Assembly: GCF_901000735.1 (NCBI RefSeq)
Contig: NC_081551.1
Span: 11,032,281-11,096,280 of the forward strand
Origin: Corylus avellana
Taxonomy: Eukaryota; Streptophyta; Magnoliopsida; Fagales; Betulaceae
Length of the DNA stretch: 64,000 bases
Direction of reading: 5' to 3'
Shown here one piece after another: positions 35,716 through 45,820 of the stretch. The notes beneath the pieces are model-generated. The model did not search any database. It was not told the DNA's origin and saw nothing but the letters and a program-made list of their open reading frames with translations. The translations under genes and the position numbers were made by a program. Numbering within the stretch: position 1 is the first letter of the stretch; each line of letters begins with the position of its first letter.

Positions 35716-36747
35716 ACGTCTTACTTAAACTTAGACCTAGAAAGTTACAATTTTGTTTTTGATAAGTAATAACAGTGGCGGAGCCAGACAAATCATATTG
35801 AAGGGGCTGCATAAATTTTTTTTTTGGTCGTTTTTCTCCACCCATTCTCGGCCATCAACAGAGGGCCAATCACCCAAAATCACAATTAAACCCACACCAA
35901 TTTGAACCCAAAATCAACAACTTCAAATCCTATCATAATACTCAATTTTGGTACAATATAGCACCAACAACCGAAAATCACTAGAACAAACCACAATAAT
36001 TTGAACCCAAAATCAACAAAATCACAACACATCAAAAATTTCCAAACAAAAACACTCATCCAATGGGTATAACGAAATTTAAACTACAATGAAAATCCTC
36101 AAATTAAACCCTAAATTTTTGAACTCTCACAACACACCAAAAAGCAACCGAATCGAATGAAACAATAGTTACTTATTGTTTCTAAGAAAAAAAGCAACCA
36201 ATCCGAAAGGAATTCAAAAAAGAACGACATAGAGGGAGAAAAAAAGAAAAGGAAATTCAGGCTCTTACCTTGTGATTTTGCTCTGATTTTCCTTAGCTCG
36301 AAACAGAGAATAGAAAGAAGCCAAACAAGAAGAAGAAAATTTTTGAAAAATCCAATCCCTCCCTCCTTTGCTGCTATGTCAGAGATAAAGCACAAACTCT
36401 GGAGAGAGAGAGAGCGACGGACGCCCAGAGCATGCTTCATTTCAGTGTTTCCAAGAAAGGGAGAGCAAAAGAATGAAGATAGGGAGTTGGCTGTGAAGGC
36501 ATGACTGGGGGGTGAAACGGGTGGGGGATAAAACACGCTCGCAAGTTTTCGCAAGGGTCAGTGCTGACTCGTGAAGGAGAAGACAGAGAGCTGGAGGAAA
36601 TGAAGGGACCTAGAGGAAATGGCCGGCCGCTGGGATTTTTTTGGAGAAACAAATGAAGGGTATTAGGGTAATTGTACATCAAGAAAAGAAGCCACAATTT
36701 TTTTAAACAGTGTCTAGGCTGAGACATTGCTTTTGCCAAACACCACC
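35716..36747. mobile_element. Right arm of the Harbinger-like transposon
   Basis: No gene is recognised. It contains a LINE-tail-like scrap (TTTTTGATAAGTAAT, about 35756-35770), then CAGTGGCGGAGCCAG at 35773-35787, which looks like a hAT-type terminus without a partner. A purine-rich stretch lies at 36395-36420 and the right terminal repeat at 36729-36747. The small minus-strand ORFs at 36111-36739 have no recognisable motif. Confidence 0.55.
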
Positions 36748-36750
36748 TTA

Positions 36751-37833
36751 ATGTTTGCCAACCTAAGGGTATGGGTGTCTACTCCTTAATCTATTGATTT
36801 CCCTAAGCAACGAATTAGGCATTGGTGTCTACTCTAATTCTTCTCTTTCTCAAGGGATTTAGCATATGTGTCTATTAAGTTGTTCTTTAAGAAAGTATAA
36901 ATCTGTGGAAATTGTCAAACGTGAGGCCTAGGGCATGGGTGTCTACTCCCGGTTCCCTATGTTGATTAACCCAAGAACCCGGTGTTGATTTCTTTTGTTA
37001 CTCTTATTAAACCCAAGACTCAATCATCCAAATTGATTTAATCAACTAGTCCATACCACATGCATATGTTGATCAGACAAACACATATGAGGAATTCAAG
37101 AAAACAGGAATTAATCATGTTAAGCAACACAATATGATTATCTCAAAGGCGTCAATATTGAAATATTAAATAAGTATAATCAGGGCTTCAACTAGCCCTC
37201 CTAAAGAGTTAGTTACACATAATGAAAATAAAACTAAAAAAAAAAAGGAAAGAAAGAACCGAAAACCGCTCCTAGAAGTAGCCTCCAAATTCCTCCCCCA
37301 AAGTTGTGTCTATTCAAGGATGATTATTTTCAAGGTTTAGACGTCTATTTATAGGGCTTTCGAAGTCCTTGTTACACTAGTAAACCAAGAAAATTTGTAG
37401 GGTTTTGTCCTATTACAAGTGGGACTTGGAATACCCTAATATGGAAGGAAAGGGCATTCTGGCCGCAGCTCATTGTTCTCCAGCACAAGGTTGCGATCGA
37501 TCGCAGCACTGCGATCGATCGTATGTGTGAGGTGCTCGATCGCAGATGTTGTTGCTTGAGCAAACGAGTGCATGCCTTGCGCTCATCTCATCCTTTTGCT
37601 TGTAGTGCGCTCGATCACAGGTTTCCTACGATCGATCGCACTACCACAGCCTTCAGCTTTTTCCAAATTTGCTCTTTAAGCTCAATACTTCTTGATTTTC
37701 TTCCTTTTCTTTCAAAGGCCTACAAAGACACAAAAAATTCAGAAAAATGAATAAAATGGCATAAACTAACAATACTAAGGAATTAACACATATAAGTTTA
37801 AGGGTTAAAATATGAATATTTTCGCACTTAATA
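36751..37833 (-). mobile_element. 5' LTR of element G, right part
   Basis: Continuation of the LTR that begins at 23676. It carries a TATA-like box (minus strand CTATAAATAG, about 37343-37355) and palindromes at 37492, 37510, 37606 and 37627. The right edge is degraded (CTTAATA). Beyond it the Tat-like gag fragment begins. Confidence 0.85.
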
Positions 37834-38648
37834 GGAGCGCTTTGAACTTGTGGGGGAGCGAGTGGTCAATCACCTACTTGGTAAGGCATTTCTGTCCCAG
37901 TGAAAAGTTTGCTCACCACCGCAGCTTTGTGTTTTTCCTTCTTCTCCATGGCCTCAAGTTTCATCTTCAGTTCCGCTAAGGCTTTGTCTACCTCATTTTG
38001 CGGGGTGGCTGTTGATCGATTTTGGTCTCTAGTTATTGGTTGATCCCTTCCAGGTTCTGCCCTTTTTTTGGAGTTTTTGCCTCTATGGGCATTTTCCCAA
38101 GGATTGCGCTCCATGTGACCATTTTCACCTTAGTTATTGTTACACTGGTGGTGACGACTCTCATCCTAGTGACTGTGGCCATCAAAATGATGACTGTGAT
38201 TTCCTTGCTCCTCTGAATTCCCATTCCAGTTGACTTTAGACTTTGATTGAGCAGGGAAGCGGAGGCGCAGCTCCTCATTTTGCTGAACTAGGAGTGCTAC
38301 TTGGGCTTCGAGGGATGCGATACGCTCCTTATCCCCTGCGTTCGGGGGTGCTAACAGTGGCCGTTGATTGGCCTGGGCTACTGATTCTTCACGACGGGCT
38401 TGGCTTCTAGATCTTGTGTTCACCATAACTGTGGATTTTATTTTGCAAGAACGAAAAAGAAATCATTCCCACAGACGGTGCCAAACTGTTGTTACAGTTT
38501 TTGGCATGATGAACTTCGAGAGGTCGCCTGGTGCTCTTGTCTTGATGCTTTCTCCTCGATCCTGTAAAACACGGACACACATTAAGAGGATGAGCCGGGT
38601 GGCGGCCGGTGATCCTTCTCTGATGACTAAGTCAGTTTGTTTCGTAGT
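37834..38648 (-). mobile_element. Tat/Ogre-like element: gag fragment, primer-binding site, LTR end
   Basis: Minus orientation. The primer-binding site at about 38468-38486 reads TTTGGCACCGTCTGTGGGAA on the minus strand, distinct from the GGCGCC type around it. The LTR begins at about 38487 and is interrupted at 38648 by the composite F/J insertion, with the 5-bp duplication GTAGT at 38644-38648 and 44715-44719. Confidence 0.75.
37866..38426 (-). pseudogene. Tat/Ogre-like Gag N-terminus
   Basis: Starts MVNTRSRSQARREES at 38426, then a coiled-coil (ASLEAQVALLVQQNEEL). A stop lies near 38164. The downstream piece at 38114-37866 ends with a second coiled-coil (KALAELKMKLEAMEKK) and SKLFTGTEMPYQVGD, which resembles the segment just before the capsid of Tat-type Gags. 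The remainder was cut away by insertion of element G at 37833. Confidence 0.7.
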
Positions 38649-39144
38649 TGTTGTGCCAAATACTACCTAAATTAATATATAATATTTAGTACAACAAGTT
38701 TTTGGCGCCATTGCCGGGGATTGTTTGATTTGTTTGGAATTTTTTTTCCTAAGTTTATTTCTGTTTTAATTTTTCTATTTTTCTAAAGTTTTTTCACAGT
38801 TATTGTACTGCCTCCGGAGGTGCGCTCAAGCGCCCATCCAAGGCGATCGAGCGCACCAGTGCGATTGAGCACACCTCACGGTGCGATAGATCACACATCC
38901 GAACAGTAGCACAGTTACTGTACTAATTATAGATCTAATTTTTTTTTTCTTTTGTTTCATGCAAGGTCATTCGAATCTGCATATTAGTAAGTTTTCTTTT
39001 TAAATTTCGTTTTAATTTTCCTTTTTATTTCAACTTTTTGTTATTTTATTTTTAATTTCATACATGTTGGGAGGCATTCAGACACCCCATGGATGATGGT
39101 CATTATGCCATGACCCTTATCACCATGTTAGAGAATGTCTTACA

Positions 39145-40362
39145 ATGAGACAAATTTCTAACAAAATTTTTGGGCATAAGAACACATCATTCTCTAGACC
39201 AGAGAACGACCGCTATTTTGATTCTCGTAATCCGTCATGGAGCCAACAGTCCAATCTCTCATGCCAAGCTCAAGCTCCCGGAATTCATGCTCCACAATCT
39301 CATGGACTGCAATATCAATCATATCAGCAATTCTATGATCATGCATGTTCCTCTCAATCAGCTCCACAACAGCAATATTAGGCTGAACCACCTCCTCTTG
39401 AATTTTCTGAAAATACCTTAGTTATGATCAGTTTAGCAATTGAGAAAATGAAGAACTCTCATTTGAAATTAGTTAAAAGGACGGAGGCCCACTGTTCACA
39501 AAGAACAGATTTTCTCAAAAAGGAAGAGCCCCAAAGTCAGTCAGTTACCACTCTTCATGGACATTATATGGAGGAAGAGAGTATTTTCTATCATGAAGAG
39601 GAGCCATCTCCACAATTCTATGATCATTCCTATTCTTGTCTTAGCCCTAGTCTGTGGCAATCCATTTTCAAGATAGAAGCTTATGAAGAGGAGCCATCTC
39701 CCATCAATTGGCCTCAACAATACCAATAAGAACAACCTTCTCCAAAAAGGTCTGCCTTAGAAGAAATGAGTCCTGCCTTAGAAGAAGCACATGCCAGCTT
39801 AGAAGAAATAATATTAGCTTCTCTTAGCCAAATGGAGGAAAGAAATCAATCATTTGACAGGAGGAAGAACTTCCGCATGCAATCATTTGAAAGGATGGAG
39901 GCTCATCTCAAGCAAGTATCAGATATCCTCAAAGAAGAAGAGTGTCAAGGTCAGTTGGTGGCCAATCCTAATGAGCACTACATGAAGGAAGAGTGCACCT
40001 ACTATCATGAGCAAGCTGTTACATTGAGGTGTGAAGAGGTGGTTGAAAATCAAGTGGAAGAGGGGATGGAGGAGCAAACCGAAGTTCCACAGGAACCATA
40101 AGAGAGCACTGAGACTTCTTCAACATTAGCTCTTATTCCTGAAACACCAAGAGGCCAGGAGAGAAGTCTGTTAGAGCTACCACATGAGCAAATTGAGGAC
40201 ATCAAGATAGAAAAGCTCCTTGAGTTTTCTTCTTACTTTATTCCAGTTCATGATTCCCCACTAGATGAGAAACTATTTGAGAAAACTCAAGTTGATCCTC
40301 CCCGATCTATAGACATGTGGAATCACCTTGCAACAAAAAAGATTCATTCCCTTTGGTGAAAG
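39145..40362 (+). pseudogene. Gag-derived Glu-rich ORF of element F
   Basis: One reading frame, kept across about 405 codons but interrupted by stops at 39379-39381, 39727-39729, 40099-40101 and 40357-40359. The N-terminal part contains DSRNPSWSQQSNLSCQAQ, which recalls the YNPGWRNHPNFSW segment downstream of the Athila zinc knuckle. Then come repeats (HYMEEESIFYHEEEPSPQ, HYMKEECTYYHEQAV) and heptad-like Glu-rich stretches (ALEEMSPALEEAHASLEE). The C-terminal block (RSLLELPHEQIEDIKIEKL) is shared with elements G and H. The upstream zinc-knuckle equivalent has Trp instead of the first Cys. No enzyme domain is seen. Confidence 0.6.
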
Positions 40363-40713
40363 AGAAGGAAAGATTGGTGCTTCAAGTTTAAAGTGCCACA
40401 ATCTGGCTGAAGACGTTAAACTTAGTGCTCATGGGAGGCACCCCACAGTATATCATTTTTATTTTCTTGTTTATTTGTTTTTAGTTTATTTTTATTTTTA
40501 TTTTTAGTTCTTTTTGTTTTCCATTGTTATTTTAGTATTTTGTTTTGCAGGGACAAGTGTGCTTCAATTCAAGTTTGGGGATATGCTATGAGCCATGCTA
40601 TTCCAGACAGTTTCATCCATCTCCCGGGTAAGATCATTCCATGTTATACACACATTGGGGACAATGTGTAATTTAAGTTTGGGGGTATGGAAGACACTTT
40701 ACACACACCTTAT

Positions 40714-40717
<4 letters not shown>

Positions 40718-40769
<52 letters not shown>
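40718..40769. repeat. (TA)n microsatellite
   Basis: About 26 uninterrupted TA units in the 3' region of element F, just after the hairpin and polypurine-like motif at 40650-40690. Confidence 0.97.
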
Positions 40770-40771
<2 letters not shown>

Positions 40772-41657
40772 TAAAAATTTTGATTCTCATTGGTGAGCTT
40801 AAAATTTTGAACACATGATCTGATAATAAGATTTTTCAGTTTGGTTACTTGCTTTTGGCAATTGAGAATTCACATATTTGATCTGATCTTACACAAGCAC
40901 ATTAGCACATAATTTGTGGGGTATGACATGAAAGTCTGATGTGTGTGTTTCTATGTCTTGGGTGAAACTGGATGACTTATTAGATGGATACTTCGGCATA
41001 TATATATATATGTGATGAAAAGAAAAAAGAAATTATTGATAAGCTTTTCACTAAGTAAATGAACCTCTTGCCTCAAAGCATTGAGTGTTCACGTCAAAAG
41101 GTAAAGAATTTTGATTTGGTTAAAGTCATGGTTAGTTGGTTTCGTAGCCTTTTTGACTCGAGTTAGTAAGTCTTTAGTAGTGTTTTACACCTAATGCCCT
41201 AAAACCACCTGGTTTGGGAGTCATTGACTCAACACTCGTTACATGGGTCAACTAGAAAGCTTAAGGGAACCAAACATTGCACAACTTGATAAAGAAGAAG
41301 AAGAAGAAAAAAAAAAAAAAAAAAAAAAAAAGGAAGAGAAGAAAAATATGTCATTGTTAAAAAGATAGAGTTTATCTTTTTAAGCTTGTAAATGAATGAA
41401 AATCATAGTTTTGAGTGACACTTGAGTTTTGGATAACATGAATTTGTGCATAATGTTTGTGGGTAACATTTCTGGAAAACCCCCAGGAGACTTCACTCGA
41501 CCTTTAGGGAATTCCTAGGGGTTTAAAAGGCTTACTGCATATGCTAAATGCAATCGTACATCCCACGAAAGATGGATTTATCTTTTTGTTTTCTGTTTTT
41601 CATTTTGTTTTTAGTTTTGTATTGCTAAGGGACTAGCAATATGTAAGTTTGGGGGTG

Positions 41658-43156
41658 TGATAAGTGCCAAAATATTCATATTTTAGCCCGTAACTTATAT
41701 TTGTTAATTCCCTAGTTTTGTTAGTTTGTGCTATTTTATTTTCTTTTTGTGTTTTTTGTGTTTTTGTAGGTAATGGAAGAAAAGAAAGCATTTCTGGAAA
41801 AGTTTCAAGCTTAAAGGACAAATTGGGAAGACCTAGAAGATATGGTTAAGCTTAACCAATCATAATAGAGTACCTATATGATGCGGTTAAGTTTAATCAA
41901 ATAAAGGAAATGATTAAATCGAAATTTCTTAAATTGGAGTCAAAATCGGATTGGATTCAAATTTGGATTTTGTACACATCTTGGTATTTTGATCATAACT
42001 TTCAACTCAAATATCCAATTAAGGTGATTCAAGATGCATTGGAAAGATAACTCAAAATGATACAAATCATTGTGAAATATCATTTTCCTAATTCGGACTG
42101 CCACTATGCCAAAATCACCCCGCAAGATAAGTACGCAATTTTGAACGAATCCTATTCCGATTTGGACTTAGGTTTTCTTTATCTTAATTGGACTAGGAAT
42201 TAAATCTCCGAATTTCCTAGGATTATTAGGGCTTCTAAGACTCTCCTAGGCCCTATAAATAGACCTCTAAGCCTCACAATTCAATACATAATTTGAAGGA
42301 GACAACTTTGAAGAGAGGAATTGGAGGCTACTTCTAGGAGCGATTTTCGATTCTTTCTTTACCTTTTTCCTTTTAGTTTTATTTTAATTATGTGTAACTA
42401 ACTCTTAAGGAGGGATAGATTGAAGCCCTAATTATGTTTATTTAATATTTCAATATTGACGCCTTCGTGATAATCATATTGTGTTGCTTTATCTTGATTA
42501 ATTTTTGTTTTCTTGAATTCCTCATATGTGTGTGATTGGCCATTATATGTATGTGATATGGATTAGTTAATTAAAACAATTTAAATGACCGAGTTCTGGG
42601 TTTAATAAGAGTAACAAAAGAATTCCTCACCAGGTTCTTAGGTTAATCAATATGGAAAACCGGGAGTATACACCCATACCCTAGGTTCCGTGTGTTTGTC
42701 GATTTCCATAAATTTATGCTTTCTTAAAGAACAACTTAGTATACACCCATGCTAAATCCTTTAAGAAAGAAAAGTGTTAGAGTATACACCCATGCCTAAT
42801 TCGTTGCTTAGGAATATCAATAGCTTAAGGAGTAGACACTCATACCCTTAGGTTGGCAAACATTAAGTATTCATAATATAATTGGATCATTGGCATATTG
42901 TTATATTATCTAAATATGATTAGTAGTGAATATCAAAGCCCTACATTTACCTTATCTTTATCTTTATTTCTTTTCCTTAGTATCAATATTAATCTCGTGA
43001 CAATTTTTGGTATTTTAATTACTTCTAAAACAAAATCAATAATCTCCGTGGGATCGATTTCGTACTTGCTGCACTATATTATCGTTTGATCTTGTGCACT
43101 TGCTCGTAAAACATACTAAATATTATCTATTAGTTTAGGTAGTATCCCTGACAACA
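41658..43156 (+). mobile_element. 3' LTR of element F
   Basis: TGATAAGTGCCAAAATATTC to CTGACAACA, about 1.5 kb, preceded by the polypurine tract at 41645-41657 (AAGTTTGGGGGTG). TATA-like box CTATAAATAG at about 42251-42261. It lacks the GATC palindromes typical of the A, E and G LTRs. Confidence 0.88.
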
Positions 43157-43168
43157 GTGCCAACAACT

Positions 43169-44714
43169 TGTTGTGCTAAATACTACATAAATTAATAGAT
43201 AATATTTAATACGTTTTACTCGCAAGTGCACAAGATCAAACGATAGTATAATGCAGCAAGTACGAGATCGATCCCACAGAGATTGTTGATTTTGTTTTAG
43301 AAGTAATTAAAATACCAAAGATTGTCATGAAATTGATATTGATACTAAGGAAAAGAAATAAAGATAAAGATAAGATAAAGGTAGGGCTTTGTTATCCACC
43401 ACTAATCATACTTAGATAATATTACAATATGCCAATGATCCAATCATATTATGAATGCTTAATGTTTGCCAACCTAAGGGTATGGGTGTCTACTCCTTAA
43501 GCTATTGATTTCCCTAAGCAACGAAGAAGACATGGGTGTATACTCTTAACTTTTTTCTTTATTAAATGATTTAGCATGGGTGTATACTAAGTTGTTCTTT
43601 AAGAAAGCATAAATCTATGGAAATCGACAAACACACGGAACCTAGGGCATGACTCATGAGTGTATACTCCCGGTTTTCCATGTTGATTAACCCAAGAACC
43701 CGGTGTGGAATTTGTTTTGTTACTCTTATTAAACCCAAGACTCGGTCATCCAAATTGAGTTAATTAACTAAACCATACCACATGCATATAATGGCCAATC
43801 ACACACATATGAGGAATTCAAAAAAACAGGAATTAATCAAGTTAAGCAATACAATATGATTATCACAAATGCGCCAATATTGAAATATTAAATAAATATA
43901 ATTAGGGCCTCAATCTAGCTATCCTTAAGAGTTAGTTACACATAATTAAAATAAAACTAAAAAGAAAAAGGTAAAGAAAGAACCGAAAATCGCTCCTAAA
44001 AGTAGCCTCCAACTCATCTCCCCTAAGTTGTCTCCTCCAAATTCTGTATTGAATTGTGAGGCTTAGAGATCTATTTATAGAGCTTAGGAGAGTCCTAGAA
44101 GCCCTATTAATTCTAGGAAATGTGGAGATTTAAGTCCTAGTCCAATTAGGATAAAGAAAACCTAAGTCCAAATCGGAATAAGATTTGTCCAGAATTGAGT
44201 TCCTATCTTGCAGAGTGATTTTGGCATAGTGGCAGTCCGAATTAGGAAAATGCTATTTCACAATTAGTTGTATAATTTTGAGTTATCTTTCCAATACCAC
44301 TAGAATAACCTCAATCGGATATTTGAGCTGAAAGTTATGGTTAAAATATCGAGACGTGTACAGAATCCAAATTTGAATCCAATCCGATTTTGACTCCAAT
44401 TTGAGAAATTTCGATTTAATCATTTCCTTTATTTGATTAAACTTTTTTTTTTTTTTTTTTAAGTGCTTTATTTGATTAAACTTAACCACATCATATAGGT
44501 CCTCTATTATGATTGGTTAAGCTTAACCATATCTTCTATGTCTTCCCAATTTGCCCTTTAAGCTTGGAACTTTTCTGAAAACGCTTTCTTTTCTTCCATT
44601 ACCTACAAAAAAACAGAAAACACAAAAATAAAATAAAATAGCACAAACTAACAAAATTAAGAAATTAACAAATATAAGTTAAGGACTAAAATATGAATAT
44701 TTTGACACTTATTA
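43169..44714 (-). mobile_element. Minus-orientation LTR J facing element F's LTR
   Basis: Starts TGTTGTGC on the plus strand, preceded by a 12-bp primer-site remnant (GTGCCAACAACT), and ends at 44714 before the duplication GTAGT. Its reverse complement aligns along its length with 41658-43156. The two form an inverted repeat of about 1.5 kb per arm with almost no loop. Confidence 0.88.
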
Positions 44715-45144
44715 GTAGTATATCTAGTAAGTTGTATCAAAGAGAGTTATGTACCTGTCCCCCTGAGGTCCAGTCCTTTTTATAGGATAGAAGAGTGCCC
44801 ATCATAATTGTGACCGGGCGGAGGATTTGGGATGCAATCCTAATAGGAGGAGAATCAGCCGAGTCATTCTCTGGTCATTATGGTTTGTACGTAACTGCTA
44901 CTGCGGTTAAGGTGAATGATGAGAATGGCACACAGTTGTTGGGGCGAATGATTGTCGGCTCCATGTCTGTGACGTTGGTGATATTGTCGGAGGCGGGTTA
45001 AGCTGGGCCGTAATGGAGTGACGATGTTTGTGAGCCCACGTCCGTTGCGCTAGGTTTTGGCCCGGTTGGCTTCCGTGTTGGGCTTTATTTCCCGTCATTA
45101 GGTTTTTTGGGCCCGTCAATCCTGATGTACTTTTATGTGTACCA
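44715..45144 (-). mobile_element. Remainder of the Tat/Ogre-like LTR
   Basis: Continues the LTR broken at 38648, starting with the duplicated GTAGT. It contains a promoter-like CTATAAAAAG on the minus strand (about 44775-44785). The outer edge is uncertain; TGGTACAC on the minus strand ending at 45144 is a plausible LTR start. Confidence 0.6.
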
Positions 45145-45820
45145 GAACTTATTGAACTAGAGGAGAGTTGCCCTAGGCAGCACCTTCCCCAACCTGTGTG
45201 GCACTTATGTCGTCACCATATCCTCTTCCACCTCCATTTTCTTTTCCTCCTCCCTTCGTCGTCGCTACCTGTGCGACTTTTTCTTGGCTTTGCTTAAACT
45301 TCGTTAAAGCTAATTTTTTTTTTTTTTTTTACCTTTTTCCCGTTAACTAGTTGCTTATTACGTGGTCCTTTTTAGGCCTAAGAATATTTTTAAGACATCC
45401 TAATTGTGAACCAGCTCCTTGAAATGGAGAGAATCTGATTCCCGCTATGTCGGCCCATAGCCCGAGGTTCCTTGTCCAATTCGTGCATACAAAGATTGAG
45501 ATTCTCTCCAATTATTTAAAATTTGAGATTCTCATGTTATAAAATTGTGGCCCTTTATTTTAAATCTAATAGTCAATAAAATCATTTAAATTTTGGTAAA
45601 AGGAAAAAATTAAAATTTAATGCCTAGGTTATATAAAAGCTGGCATTTTATAGACTATTGTAGTTAAATGAAGAGCCGAAATTTTTGGTACGACGAGATT
45701 TTACAATTTTGAGTAGTCGAAGGAGACAAAGCCCGAGCCCCTTCCCCTAGGGTTTTTTTCCAGGCAATCTTCGTTTTCCATTTCATTGTTAGTTGCAGAC
45801 CTTTTTCCCTTTAGTAAACC
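45145..45820 (+). promoter_or_regulatory. Upstream region and 5' UTR of the PheRS beta gene
   Basis: The first non-repetitive stretch in the window. A TATA-like TTATATAAAAG lies at 45629-45638, about 190 bp before the start codon. CCCTAGGGTTT at about 45745-45755 is a telo-box (AAACCCTA on the other strand), an element common in promoters and leaders of plant translation genes. Positions of the transcription start and UTR are inferred. Confidence 0.5.

Larger units (their letters stand above)
23972..36747. mobile_element. PIF/Harbinger-like transposon interrupted by gypsy element E
   Basis: The left terminal repeat GGGTTTGTTTGGCAAAAGC (23972-23990) pairs with 36729-36747, 16 of 19 bases. The similarity continues inward around GACACTGTT. 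The 3-bp target duplication TTA flanks both ends (23969-23971, 36748-36750). The joined flanks reconstitute an uninterrupted LTR as seen at 43448-43470, which confirms the insertion. About 4.3 kb remains after subtracting element E. It encodes a MYB/SANT-like protein, but no DDE transposase is found. The break between 27230 and E's primer-binding site suggests a deletion that removed transposon sequence together with E's 5' LTR. Confidence 0.75.
38649..44714. mobile_element. Composite non-autonomous LTR insertion F/J with inverted LTRs
   Basis: Flanked by perfect 5-bp duplications GTAGT. The left edge is 42 bp of minus-orientation LTR (38649-38690). Then comes plus-orientation element F: primer-binding site at about 38697-38722, interior to 41657, 3' LTR 41658-43156. 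A 12-bp spacer follows, then a complete minus-orientation LTR (J), 43169-44714. The interior encodes only a broken Gag-derived ORF. F probably inserted into, or recombined with, a minus-orientation relative J, followed by deletion of F's 5' LTR and most of J. Confidence 0.75.

Noticed and set aside
36111..36739. Two overlapping minus-strand ORFs in the Harbinger right arm
   Set aside because: No recognisable motif and compositionally biased (Ser/Phe/Leu-rich); no splice structure that links them to a transposase.
805..37640. GATC-rich palindromes as bacterial contamination, parS-like sites or Dam sites
   Set aside because: They are embedded in plant LTR elements in constant positions, and the surrounding DNA is unmistakably plant.
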